A DNA stretch of 64,000 nt, taken from Streptomyces vilmorinianum (GTDB taxonomy: Bacteria > Actinomycetota > Actinomycetes > Streptomycetales > Streptomycetaceae). Below the pieces are notes generated by a model. That model saw only the letters and a program-made list of their open reading frames with translations, did no database searches and was not told where the DNA came from. Numbering within the stretch: the stretch's first letter is position 1; each line of letters starts with the position of its first letter. The stretch is from assembly GCF_005517195.1 (NCBI RefSeq), contig NZ_CP040244.1:5536001-5600000 (forward strand), read 5' to 3'. Positions 33,666 to 42,077 of this stretch are shown in pieces. The position numbers and the translations under genes are program-made.

Positions 33666-34436
33666 TCAGACCTCGGGACGCAGCATGGGCGGGTTGAGGA
33701 GGGTCGCCCCACCTGCCCGGAAGAGCTGCGCGGGACGGCCGCCCTGGCGCGTGGTGGTACCACCGGCCGGGACCAGGAAACCGGGGGTACCGGTCACCTT
33801 CCGGTGGAAGTTGCGCGGATCGAGCGCGACACCCCACACCGCCTCGTACACCCGTCGGAGCTCCCCGACCGTGAACTCGGGCGGGCAGAAGGCCGTGGCC
33901 AGCGAGGAGTACTCGATCTTCGAGCGGGCCCGCTCGACACCGTCGGCGAGGATCTGGGCGTGGTCGAAGGCGAGCGGTTCCGCCTCCCCGTGCTCGCGTT
34001 CGACGGAGCCGTCCTTGCCGAGCAGCTCCTCGACCGGAGCCCAGCGGGCGCTGTTGGCGTCTCCGCCGGCGCGCGGCGCCGGAAGGTCCGGGGCGAGCGC
34101 CAGGTGGGCGACGCTGACCACCCTCATCCGGGGGTCGCGCTGCGGGTCGCCGTAGGTGGCCAGCTGCTCCAGGTGCGCGCCGTTGTCGGGCATGGGTGCC
34201 GGGGCGCCCGGGTCGTGGACGCAGAGCCCGGTCTCCTCCACCAGCTCACGCGCGGCGGCCATGCCGAGGTCCTCGTCGGCCCGGACGAATCCGCCGGGCA
34301 GCGCCCACCGGCCCTGGAACGGAGGTTCTCCCCGTCGTACGACCAGGGCGCACAGGGCGTGGCCCCGCACGGTGAGCACGACCAGATCGACGGTCACGGC
34401 GAAGGGCGGAAAGGCCGACGGGTCGTAGGGTGGCAT
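33666..34436 (-). CDS. Nudix protein with C-terminal winged helix (NrtR-like)
   Basis: A 256-residue protein. An N-terminal Nudix domain (about 12-150) has an intact box, GGFVRADEDLGMAAARELVE followed by ETGL, matching GX5EX7REUXEEXGU. The C-terminal region (about 165-245: EFTVGELRRVYEAVW, DPRNFHRKVTG) is the winged helix of NrtR regulators, which control NAD-related or sugar genes using ADP-ribose as ligand. An intact Nudix box leaves hydrolase activity possible. The ATG at 34436 starts the conserved MPPYDPSAFPPF; a longer frame to 34541 would make the upstream inverted repeat coding. Confidence 0.83.
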   Translation of the reverse strand: MPPYDPSAFPPFAVTVDLVVLTVRGHALCALVVRRGEPPFQGRWALPGGFVRADEDLGMAAARELVEETGLCVHDPGAPAPMPDNGAHLEQLATYGDPQRDPRMRVVSVAHLALAPDLPAPRAGGDANSARWAPVEELLGKDGSVEREHGEAEPLAFDHAQILADGVERARSKIEYSSLATAFCPPEFTVGELRRVYEAVWGVALDPRNFHRKVTGTPGFLVPAGGTTTRQGGRPAQLFRAGGATLLNPPMLRPEV

Positions 34437-34449
34437 GCGGCGATCATAG

Positions 34450-34464
34450 TCGTCTTCCTGACGA
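34450..34464. promoter_or_regulatory. Inverted repeat upstream of the NrtR-like gene
   Basis: TCGTC and GACGA form a perfect 5-bp inverted repeat with a 5-nt spacer, partly extended by A/T flanks. It starts 14 nt before the preferred ATG, a suitable position for autoregulation. It is a candidate only. Confidence 0.4.
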
Positions 34465-34545
34465 TAAACACCTCCCTCCGGTGGATCAGCGACGACTTCT
34501 TCCCACTTCGGCGCGGTGTCCTTCGAGGTGCGGACCGCCATGTGA

Positions 34546-36597
34546 TCAGACCCCCAGCTGGAGGCGGTCGGCGGCCTCCTCGACCATGCCGAGTCCGAGC
34601 CGGCTCACCCGCACGGCGAACGGCTCCCCCGCGACGCGGAGACCCGACAGCCGTACCGCACCGAGCGGAGACGACCGGACGGGGTGCAGGGCGACGGTCC
34701 CGCCCGGCGCGTCTGGACGGATCCCGGCGAGCGTCGCCAGCAGGTGGACTCCGGCCGCCGCGGCCACGGCGGCGGGCCGGCAGGCCGCCGGGTGCGGCGC
34801 GGGGACACCCCTGGCCGTGCGCTGGTCTCCCGCGTACATCTCGGGCAGCCGGTAGCCGAACGCCTCCGCCGCGTCGAGGGTCCCGCGCAGCAGGGACGCC
34901 GCCTCCTTCTCGTATCCCGCCGCGGTCAGCCCGGCCACCGCCACGGCCGTTTCGTGGACCCGCACCGCTCCGGCCCGGTGACCGAAGGGATTGTGGCCGG
35001 GTTCCTTGGCACCGAGGCTGCGCAGTCCCCAGCCGGAGTCGAGCGCCGGCGTACCGAGCAGCCGGGCCAGCTGTTCGGTCGTGGCCTTGTCCAGCAGGCC
35101 GGGGGCGTACCGGCCACCGCCCAGGAGGCCGGTGTCCAGGAGGTGCGCGGCCCAGCCGCCCAGCTGGGTCCACGGCCGCCCGCCCGGCACCCGGGCCGCG
35201 GCGGGCCTGCCACCGGACCGGTCGGCGAGCCAGAACTCCGCCCGGAACCGCTCGCGCAGGGTGCGCGCCCAGTCCCGCCAGGCGTCCCCGCCCGGCCGCC
35301 CGCAGGCGTCGAGCAGGTCGGCGCCGAGCACCGCCGCGCGGTGGGCGTGGGCCTGGGTCTCCGCCCGCCACGGCCCGGCGGGTCCCGGGTCCGGGACGAA
35401 CCCGTGCGGGTCGGCGGCGGCGCGCAGCCACTGAAGACACCGTTCCGCCGCGGGAAGCAGTTCCTCCAGGTCCTGCTCGGGAAGGCCCCAGCGCCTGGCC
35501 TCGGCGAGGACCACGGGGAAGGCGAGGGTGGCCTCCACGCCGGTGCAGCGCGGCGGGAGGTAGGGGCCGGCGTCCCTGAGGGGTCCGGGGATGCGCCCCG
35601 ACGCCGCGCCCGCACCGTCGAGTTGGGTGCGGGCCAGCGTGCGGAGCGTCGTGACGGCGAGCCGAGTGCCGAGCGGAAGGGCCATACGGGCGGCCCAGAG
35701 CGCCTCGGCGGTGGCCGGTCCGCAGCGCCAGGGCACTCCGGCGGCGAGATGGACGTCGGCAGGATGCGCGGGGTCACGCTGGAGGAGCGCCCGAAGGTCG
35801 TCGACAGCCGCGGCCAGGAGCTCCCCGAGCCTCGGATCGTCCCCCTCGGCGCGGGCCTCGGCGAGAACCACCCCACCTGGGCGGCCGGTACCGGCTCCCG
35901 AAGGACCGGTGAACCGGGTGGTGCGGTCCCCGTGCACCCTGAGTTCGATGGTGCGGGCGGCTCCGGGGGCCAACTCGACCTCCCAGCGCAGAAGTCCGGC
36001 AGCGGCCAGCGCGTCCGTCGGCGGCGGGTCCGCGGAGACGGAGGCGTACCGGCCGTCGTCCGCCGTCCAGCGCATGCCCGTGCCGTGGACACTCGCGGGG
36101 AGTTCGGGCCCGGCCCGCCCGGCCGCCACCGCTCCCAGATCCGCGAGATCCGTCCCCAGAGCGATTTCCACCGGGACCCGCAAGGGTCGGCCCGCGGAGC
36201 TGCGCAGGGTGATCCGCTCGCTTCCGTCGGCGCCGCGCGAGCGCTCGACGGCGAGGCCGGGATCGGGCCCGGTGTCTCCCGCCGTGCGCAGGACCGCGAG
36301 GAACACGGAGCGGTCGGCGGCTGCCTGTCTGCCCCGGAGGGCGATGGGCTCCCGGCCGGCCACCCGCAGCACACAGCGGGAGAGGAGTCTGCGCCCGGAG
36401 TGGTAGACCCCTTCGAGGCCTTGTCCGGTGAGCTGTCCGTGCTCGGCGCTGATAGCGAGGGCAGGCAGGGCGACGCTGATGAGCGCGTTGTGCACCGGCG
36501 GCAGCTCGCCCGGCCGTGCGGAGCCCTGGGCCATAAGCCCGGCGCCGGGTACGTGTCCGGCCGGGGATCCGGGGGCGGAGGCGGGACTGGGGGCCAT
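34546..36597 (-). CDS. Glycogen-debranching-like (GDE_N / alpha,alpha-barrel) glycosidase
   Basis: A 683-residue soluble protein. The N-terminal part (about 40-270) resembles the amylo-alpha-1,6-glucosidase N-terminal domain (GLEGVYHSGRRLLSRCVLRV). The C-terminal part (about 290-683) reads as an alpha/alpha toroid of GH63/GH133 type (CGPATAEALWAARMALPLGT, TGVEATLAFPVVLAEA, RLPEMYAGDQRTARGVPAPH). Relatives trim branched alpha-glucans or trehalose-like sugars. Catalytic residues were not assigned, and the substrate is unknown. The ATG at 36597 is the first start after the DUF4192 gene; earlier in-frame starts would overlap it. Confidence 0.75.
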   Translation of the reverse strand: MAPSPASAPGSPAGHVPGAGLMAQGSARPGELPPVHNALISVALPALAISAEHGQLTGQGLEGVYHSGRRLLSRCVLRVAGREPIALRGRQAAADRSVFLAVLRTAGDTGPDPGLAVERSRGADGSERITLRSSAGRPLRVPVEIALGTDLADLGAVAAGRAGPELPASVHGTGMRWTADDGRYASVSADPPPTDALAAAGLLRWEVELAPGAARTIELRVHGDRTTRFTGPSGAGTGRPGGVVLAEARAEGDDPRLGELLAAAVDDLRALLQRDPAHPADVHLAAGVPWRCGPATAEALWAARMALPLGTRLAVTTLRTLARTQLDGAGAASGRIPGPLRDAGPYLPPRCTGVEATLAFPVVLAEARRWGLPEQDLEELLPAAERCLQWLRAAADPHGFVPDPGPAGPWRAETQAHAHRAAVLGADLLDACGRPGGDAWRDWARTLRERFRAEFWLADRSGGRPAAARVPGGRPWTQLGGWAAHLLDTGLLGGGRYAPGLLDKATTEQLARLLGTPALDSGWGLRSLGAKEPGHNPFGHRAGAVRVHETAVAVAGLTAAGYEKEAASLLRGTLDAAEAFGYRLPEMYAGDQRTARGVPAPHPAACRPAAVAAAAGVHLLATLAGIRPDAPGGTVALHPVRSSPLGAVRLSGLRVAGEPFAVRVSRLGLGMVEEAADRLQLGV

Positions 36598-36712
36598 GAG
36601 TGGTCTGCGGTGCTCTCTGTGGGGTCCGGACGGCCGGTGGGATGTCGGCGGCACGGGTCGTCGGGCTCCGCCACAGAGCTGAACGCCGCTGCGGGTGGCC
36701 TGGTCACGGGCG

Positions 36713-38083
36713 TCATCGCCCGCTCCTCGTCCCGCGCTGTCCGGTGCGCCGCGCCGCGCCGCCCCGGGGCGGCTTGGGCGAGGTCCTGCCCGGTCGGGTA
36801 CCGGCGGTCGGTCCGCCCTTCCCGGCCGTCTGCGGCCGGGGGCCGCGGGGGCCGCCCCGACGCGCCGTGGTGCGGGACTCCACGGCCGTCGCCGCCCTCG
36901 ACCCGCGCTCCTGCCGCAGGCAGCTGCGCAGCGACTCGGGGTCGAGGCCCTCGTTGCAGGCCTGGTGCAGCAGGCGGGCGAAGAGGTAATCGGGGTCGGC
37001 GTCCATCGCCAGGCCGAGCGCGACCTGGGCCGCCGGCTCGTCCCCGGTCGACCAGGCCACCCAGCCGGCGAGGGTGAGCGGCGCCGCCGCGTGCTCGCCG
37101 AAGGGAGCGACGCAGCGCCGGGCGAGCACGCGCCACAGCCGCAGGGCGGCCGCACCCTCCCGTCCCTCCATCCATTCGGCTGCCCGGTCCCGGGTCTCCC
37201 GGTCCTGCAGGCCGAGGATCAGCGCCGCTGCCTCTTCGGGCCCGATCAGCGCGTCGTCGGCGGCGTCCCTCTCCGCGGCCCCCGCGCCCCGCCCCCGGCC
37301 TGCCGGCGGCGTCTGCGCCGGACCGTCGGCCTCGCCGCCCGGCCCGCCATAACGCCGGAGCACCTCCCGGGCGAGCTTCAGCGTGGTCTCCCTGACCTCG
37401 GCCCGGCCCACGCCCGGCGGGCCGTCGAGGATCTTGGGGACGATCACGGCGGCGGCCTCGTTCAGAGCCTTGCGCTGTCGCTCGTCATCGCCCGTTTCGC
37501 TCGGCTTGAGCCGTGCCTCCATGTCCCGCAGGGATCCCCGCACCTGGATTCCGGCGTAGGCGGCGGAGGCCGCCATGACCGACGTCCCGGTCAGCGCGAG
37601 AGGTGTGCCGCCGGGCGGGCAGCAGCGGGTGGTGTCGGGACAGCAGTAGGAGAAATAGAGACCGTCGGAGATGCAGAGGGCTTCGTAGACGGGAATGTCG
37701 AGTGCGCCGCAGGCGGTGCGCAGCCGCTGGGCGAACGGGCGCAGGCGCTCCATCACCCGGCGGCCCGTCTCGCCCGGCGCGGGGTCCTGGCAGAGGAAGA
37801 CGACGATGCCGTCCGGGCGGGTGCCGCGCCGCGCGCAGTTGTCGACCATGCACTCCGCGAGGTGCTCCGCCGTCGAGGGCCATTCCTTCGGCGAGCGGGG
37901 GATGCCGAGCCTGACCCGGCCCCCGAATCGCCCGTGCTCGCCGTGGAGCGCGACGAGGACGACGGAGTCGCTGGGATGGAAGCCCAGCATGAACGGAAGC
38001 GCGTCGGCCAGTTCGGCGGGGCCGCGCAGGGTGATCTGCTGCGTTTCGGTCGTTCCACGGAATTCGTGCGGGTTCGTGTTCAT
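36713..38083 (-). CDS. DUF4192 family protein
   Basis: A 456-residue cytoplasmic protein of DUF4192, an actinobacterial family of unknown function. The core (about 15-240) reads ITLRGPAELADALPFMLGFH, PSDSVVLVALHGEHGRFGGRVRLGIPR in two parts, and LCISDGLYFSYCCPDTTRCC, a Cys-rich motif likely to bind metal. About 290-390 is a helical C-terminal half. The last 60 residues are Arg/Gly/Pro-rich and very basic, so nucleic-acid binding is possible (inference). It is divergent from the RecQ gene. Both starts lie 40-50 nt from a symmetric element with two DnaA-box sequences. Confidence 0.83.
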   Translation of the reverse strand: MNTNPHEFRGTTETQQITLRGPAELADALPFMLGFHPSDSVVLVALHGEHGRFGGRVRLGIPRSPKEWPSTAEHLAECMVDNCARRGTRPDGIVVFLCQDPAPGETGRRVMERLRPFAQRLRTACGALDIPVYEALCISDGLYFSYCCPDTTRCCPPGGTPLALTGTSVMAASAAYAGIQVRGSLRDMEARLKPSETGDDERQRKALNEAAAVIVPKILDGPPGVGRAEVRETTLKLAREVLRRYGGPGGEADGPAQTPPAGRGRGAGAAERDAADDALIGPEEAAALILGLQDRETRDRAAEWMEGREGAAALRLWRVLARRCVAPFGEHAAAPLTLAGWVAWSTGDEPAAQVALGLAMDADPDYLFARLLHQACNEGLDPESLRSCLRQERGSRAATAVESRTTARRGGPRGPRPQTAGKGGPTAGTRPGRTSPKPPRGGAARRTGQRGTRSGR

Positions 38084-38122
38084 GGTCACGACGGTCTCGC
38101 GGACCGCCCCGGCTCCGAAACC

Positions 38123-38167
38123 CCTGTGGATAACTCGCGGGGCCGGCCCCTCCTCGTTGTCCACAGG
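38123..38167. promoter_or_regulatory. Symmetric 45-bp element with two perfect DnaA boxes
   Basis: TGTGGATAA (38125-38133, the reverse complement of TTATCCACA) and TTGTCCACA (38157-38165) are inverted around the perfect palindrome GGGGCCGGCCCC (38139-38150). With flanks, CCTGTGGATAA and TTGTCCACAGG form an 11-bp inverted repeat with one mismatch, centred within 1 bp of the palindrome. TTGTCCACA is the Streptomyces DnaA-box consensus. It lies between the divergent DUF4192 and RecQ starts. Confidence 0.7.
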
Positions 38168-38216
38168 TTTCGCGGCTCGTTCGCGCTTTGTCCGAGTCAT
38201 CGGGTTGCATGGGGGC

Positions 38217-40400
38217 ATGACCAACGCAGATCGCCTCACGGACCGCGCGGCCCTCCGAGCCACCGCCGATGCCGTACTCGCCCGCCTCGTCGGGGACCCC
38301 ACCGGCACGGCGAGACTCCGCGAGGACCAGTGGCGTGCCATCGAGGCACTCGTCGCGGACAAGCGGCGGGCGCTGGTCGTGCAGCGGACCGGGTGGGGCA
38401 AGTCCGCCGTGTACTTCGTCGCGACGTCGCTGCTGCGCGCTGCCGGCAGCGGTCCCACCGTGATCGTCTCCCCGCTGCTCGCGCTGATGCGCAACCAGGT
38501 GGAGGCGGCGGCCCGGGCCGGTATCCGGGCCCGGACGATCAACTCGTCGAACACGGAGGAGTGGGAGACCGTCCAGCAGGAGGTGGCGGCGGGCGAGGTG
38601 GATGTGCTGCTGGTCAGTCCCGAGCGGCTCAACAACCCCGACTTCCGCGACCAGGTCCTTCCCCGGCTCGCGGCCGCGACGGGCCTGCTCGTGGTCGACG
38701 AGGCCCATTGCATCTCCGACTGGGGGCATGACTTCCGGCCCGACTACCGACGCCTGCGCACGATGCTGGCCGATCTGCCCGCCGGGGTACCGGTGCTCGC
38801 CACGACGGCCACGGCCAATGCCCGTGTGACGGCGGACGTCGCCGAGCAGCTCGGTACGGGCGCGGGGACGGACGCGCTGGTGCTGCGCGGCCCCCTCGAC
38901 CGGGAGAGCCTGAGCCTCGGCGTCGTTCAACTGCCCGACGCGGCGCACCGGCTGGCCTGGCTCGCCGACCACCTCGGCGAGCTTCCCGGCTCCGGCATCA
39001 TCTACACCCTCACGGTCGCGGCCGCCGAGGAGGTCACCGCCTATCTGCGTCAGTGCGGGCACACGGTGTCCTCGTACACGGGCCGCACGGAGAACGCGGA
39101 CCGGCAGCAGGCGGAGGAGGACCTGCTGGCCAATCGGGTCAAGGCGCTGGTGGCGACGTCGGCCCTGGGCATGGGGTTCGACAAGCCGGACCTGGGCTTC
39201 GTGGTGCACCTCGGTTCGCCGTCCTCGCCCATCGCCTACTACCAGCAGGTGGGCCGCGCCGGGCGTGGGGTGGAGCACGCGGAGGTGCTGCTGCTGCCGG
39301 GCAAGGAGGACGAGGCGATCTGGCAGTACTTCGCGTCGGTCGCCTTCCCTCCCGAGGAGCAGGTGCGCCGCACGCTGGACGTACTGGCGCATGCGGAGCG
39401 TCCGCTGTCCCTGCCGGCTCTGGAGCCGCTCGTCGAGCTGCGGCGGACCCGGCTGGAGACGATGCTCAAGGTGCTCGACGTGGACGGTGCCGTGCACCGG
39501 GTGAAGGGCGGCTGGACCAGCACGGGACAGCCCTGGGTGTACGACTCCGAGCGCTATGCCTGGGTGGCCCGGCAGCGGGCGGCCGAGCAGCAGGCGATGC
39601 GTGAGTACGCGGCGGGGACGGGCTGCCGGATGGAGTTCCTGCGGCGTCAGTTGGACGACGAGGAGTCCGCCCCCTGCGGGCGCTGCGACAACTGCTCCGG
39701 GTCCCGCTTCGACCCGAAGGTGAGCGTCGCGGCGCTCGACGCTGCCAAGGGCGAGCTGGGTCGGCCGGGCGTGGAGGTGGAGCCGCGCAAGATGTGGCCG
39801 ACCGGACTCGCGGCCGTGGGCGTCGATCTGAAGGGCCGTATCCCGGCGGGCGAGCAGTCGTTCGGCGGGCGGGCCCTCGGCCGGCTCTCCGACATCGGCT
39901 GGGGCAACCGGCTGCGACCGATGCTCTCCGAGCGGGCCCCGGACGGGCCGGTTCCGGACGATGTCGTGCAGGCGGTGGTGCGCGTGCTCGCCGACTGGGC
40001 CAAGGGGTCCGGGGGTTGGGCGTCCGGGGCGCCGGACGCTCCTGTCCGGCCGGCCGGTGTGGTCACGATCGCCTCTCGCAGCAGGCCGCACCTCGTGGGC
40101 TCGCTCGGGCAGCGGATCGCGGAGATCGGCCGGATGCCGCTGCTGGGTGCGGTGGAGTACGCGCCGGAGGCCGAGGACCTTCGGATCTCCCGAACGAACA
40201 GCGCCCAGCGGGTCGTCGGGCTCCATCAGGCGCTGACGGTGCCTCCGGCGCTGGCCGAGCGGCTTGCCTCGGCCGGTGGTCCCGTGCTGCTGGTGGACGA
40301 TCTGTCGGACAGCGGCTGGACGCTCGCCGTGGCGGCGCGACTGCTGCGACGGGAGGGAGCGGAGGGGGTGTTCCCACTGGTGCTCGCCGTCCAGGGGTGA
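38217..40400 (+). CDS. RecQ-family DNA helicase fused to a phosphoribosyltransferase-like domain
   Basis: A 727-residue protein. Residues about 35-360 are the RecQ helicase core: motif I QRTGWGKSAVYF, DEAH box VVDEAHCISDWGHDF, TTATANARV and motif VI QQVGRAGRG. The RecQ zinc site follows (CGRCDNCSGS, with an earlier Cys in TGCRMEF). No HRDC domain is present. Instead, about 510-727 resembles a type I phosphoribosyltransferase, with the PRPP loop VLLVDDLSDSGWTLAVAARLL near 690-710. RecQ unwinds 3'-tailed DNA in recombination and fork repair. The added domain may bind PRPP or nucleotides. The ATG at 38217 is the first in the conserved N terminus. Confidence 0.9.
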   Translation: MTNADRLTDRAALRATADAVLARLVGDPTGTARLREDQWRAIEALVADKRRALVVQRTGWGKSAVYFVATSLLRAAGSGPTVIVSPLLALMRNQVEAAARAGIRARTINSSNTEEWETVQQEVAAGEVDVLLVSPERLNNPDFRDQVLPRLAAATGLLVVDEAHCISDWGHDFRPDYRRLRTMLADLPAGVPVLATTATANARVTADVAEQLGTGAGTDALVLRGPLDRESLSLGVVQLPDAAHRLAWLADHLGELPGSGIIYTLTVAAAEEVTAYLRQCGHTVSSYTGRTENADRQQAEEDLLANRVKALVATSALGMGFDKPDLGFVVHLGSPSSPIAYYQQVGRAGRGVEHAEVLLLPGKEDEAIWQYFASVAFPPEEQVRRTLDVLAHAERPLSLPALEPLVELRRTRLETMLKVLDVDGAVHRVKGGWTSTGQPWVYDSERYAWVARQRAAEQQAMREYAAGTGCRMEFLRRQLDDEESAPCGRCDNCSGSRFDPKVSVAALDAAKGELGRPGVEVEPRKMWPTGLAAVGVDLKGRIPAGEQSFGGRALGRLSDIGWGNRLRPMLSERAPDGPVPDDVVQAVVRVLADWAKGSGGWASGAPDAPVRPAGVVTIASRSRPHLVGSLGQRIAEIGRMPLLGAVEYAPEAEDLRISRTNSAQRVVGLHQALTVPPALAERLASAGGPVLLVDDLSDSGWTLAVAARLLRREGAEGVFPLVLAVQG

Positions 40401-40617
40401 AACGGGGAGTGAACAATGGGTGGCTGGGCAGGGATATGAGTGCGATACCGGCGCATTCCAGTCAGCGGCCTCAATTGCTCGTTGCCGCCCGCGCACAGGC
40501 CCGCAAGAATTGGGAATCCGCCCCGCACGGCCCTGTACGCGGTCCGGAAGGACTGTGCCGTGGTGCGCCCTCACTCGCCCTTGCCCGCCCAGCGGGCGTG
40601 TATCCGAAGGGAGGACC

Positions 40618-41247
40618 GTGACCTTCGGATTCGCTCCGTCCGCAGCCACCTCGATCAGCTCGTCGTCCGAGTCCGCCAGCCGCCTCGCTCGGATGCTGGA
40701 GCCGGCCGAGTGGGCGGCGGCCGGAATTCCACTGCTCCGCAACCCTCGTGAGGTCGTCAGCGGCCTGCACACCCGGCATCGGCCGACACCGGCGACGGCC
40801 GTCGTCGCCGTCCTCGACCACGAGGAACGGCTCGCCGCCAGCGCGTCGTTCGTCCGCCGCCCCGTTCCAGCGGACGGCTGGGAGTTCCGTAACGCGCTCC
40901 TCGCGCATCTGCGCCGTGTCATCCCGCACGACCTGCGACGCCGCGCCCCCGTACGGACGGCCGTGCTGCTCTACTGCCGTGACGGCGACGAGCGTTGGAC
41001 GGAGGAGGACGGCGCGTGGATGTGGGGGCTGAGGGACGCCTGCACGCTCCACGGGCTGCGCTGTGGTGCGTACATCACGCTGACCCGCGGCGGTTGGCAG
41101 GTGCTGGGCGAGGGCCGGGGCGGCCGGCACCCGAGCTCCGACTCGCGTCCCACGGCGCTGGGGGATGTCGCCTCCGAACTCGGCATCCTGACGCCGCGTA
41201 CGGCGGGCGGCGCCGCCGAGCCACTGCGCAGGACGGCGGCACGCTGA
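40618..41247 (+). CDS. Conserved protein of unknown function
   Basis: A 209-residue soluble protein I could not assign. Its GTG at 40618 follows GAAGGGAGGACC, a strong ribosome site, 217 nt after the RecQ gene. A Ser-rich N terminus (about 10-20) precedes a compact domain (about 60-190) with AVVAVLDHEERLAASASFVR, LLAHLRRVIPHDLRRRAPVR, TAVLLYCRDGDERWTEEDG and LRCGAYITLTRGGWQVLG. Repeated beta-strand-like hydrophobic runs with charged turns suggest an alpha/beta fold. No catalytic motif was identified. Codon use is as in neighbours. Confidence 0.75.
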   Translation: MTFGFAPSAATSISSSSESASRLARMLEPAEWAAAGIPLLRNPREVVSGLHTRHRPTPATAVVAVLDHEERLAASASFVRRPVPADGWEFRNALLAHLRRVIPHDLRRRAPVRTAVLLYCRDGDERWTEEDGAWMWGLRDACTLHGLRCGAYITLTRGGWQVLGEGRGGRHPSSDSRPTALGDVASELGILTPRTAGGAAEPLRRTAAR

Positions 41248-41356
41248 GGCTCCCGCTCCGGTGCACGTGGAACGGGGCTCCACTCCCGGTGCGCAGGACC
41301 ACGGCCCGGCCGCCCCTGCGGGGCAGCCGGGTCAGGACCGCGCGATGTGCTGCTGC

Positions 41357-41986
41357 TCAGACACCCGCGCCGAGTACGGCGTTGATGCGCTGCGGGTCAC
41401 CGCAGACGATGAGCAGCGCGCTCGCGCGGCCCATCGCCAGGGGCAGGGCCCGGGCGGCGACGTCATCGGCTCCGCCGTTGACCGCCACGACGACCACGGG
41501 CCGTACGCCGGCCCGTTCCGCGGCGGCGGCGTCCGCGAAGAACACGTCGTCGCGGGCGTCCTGCTGGGCCCAGTAGGCGGCATCGCCGAAGGTCAGCTCG
41601 TGCGCCGCCCATGGGTGCTGCTCGCCGGTGGTGAGAACGAGGATGTCGCCGGGTGCGCGGCCGGTCTCCAGGAGCAGATCGACGGCCTCTTCGGCGGCGT
41701 CGAGCGCGCCGTCGACCGGGGCGGGGATCAGCTGGATCTGCGGGCCGGACCGCTGCTCGGAACGATTCTCCGGGCGGGGTGACGGGGACTGCCCGGCACC
41801 GGGGTGCGGGCGCGGTACCGGCGGGGCGGGCCTGGCAGGTCCGGGGCCGGGACGCCCGGGACGCGGTGAAGCCGCGGAACGCGGACCGGGTACGGGACGG
41901 GGGGTCGGCGCGGGGTGGCCTGCGGCCGTGCCGCGGGGACCCTGGGCACTCTCGTGAATCTGAGGCTCCTCGGGGATGAGAGGCAT
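41357..41986 (-). CDS. Protein with a free-standing helicase C-terminal-like domain
   Basis: A 209-residue protein. Residues 1-85 are Pro/Arg/Gly-rich low complexity. The rest (LLLETGRAPGDILVLTTGEQ, then VRPVVVVAVNG and ALPLAMGRASALLIVCGDPQ) resembles the last segment of superfamily 1 helicase-like ATPases, in which the corresponding strands end in CGDP. No P-loop or other ATPase motif is present, so it cannot act as a helicase alone. The domain assignment rests on pattern likeness only. The ATG at 41986 is the only good start. It is 91 nt downstream of rnhB on the same strand. Confidence 0.65.
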   Translation of the reverse strand: MPLIPEEPQIHESAQGPRGTAAGHPAPTPRPVPGPRSAASPRPGRPGPGPARPAPPVPRPHPGAGQSPSPRPENRSEQRSGPQIQLIPAPVDGALDAAEEAVDLLLETGRAPGDILVLTTGEQHPWAAHELTFGDAAYWAQQDARDDVFFADAAAAERAGVRPVVVVAVNGGADDVAARALPLAMGRASALLIVCGDPQRINAVLGAGV

Positions 41987-42077
41987 GGGTGAATGTCTAT
42001 CAAACGCCGGTGCGCGGGGCTCCGGCGGGTGGGCACAATCGTGCGCCCCGGCCGCCGACAAGGCTCTGCCGGGAAGT

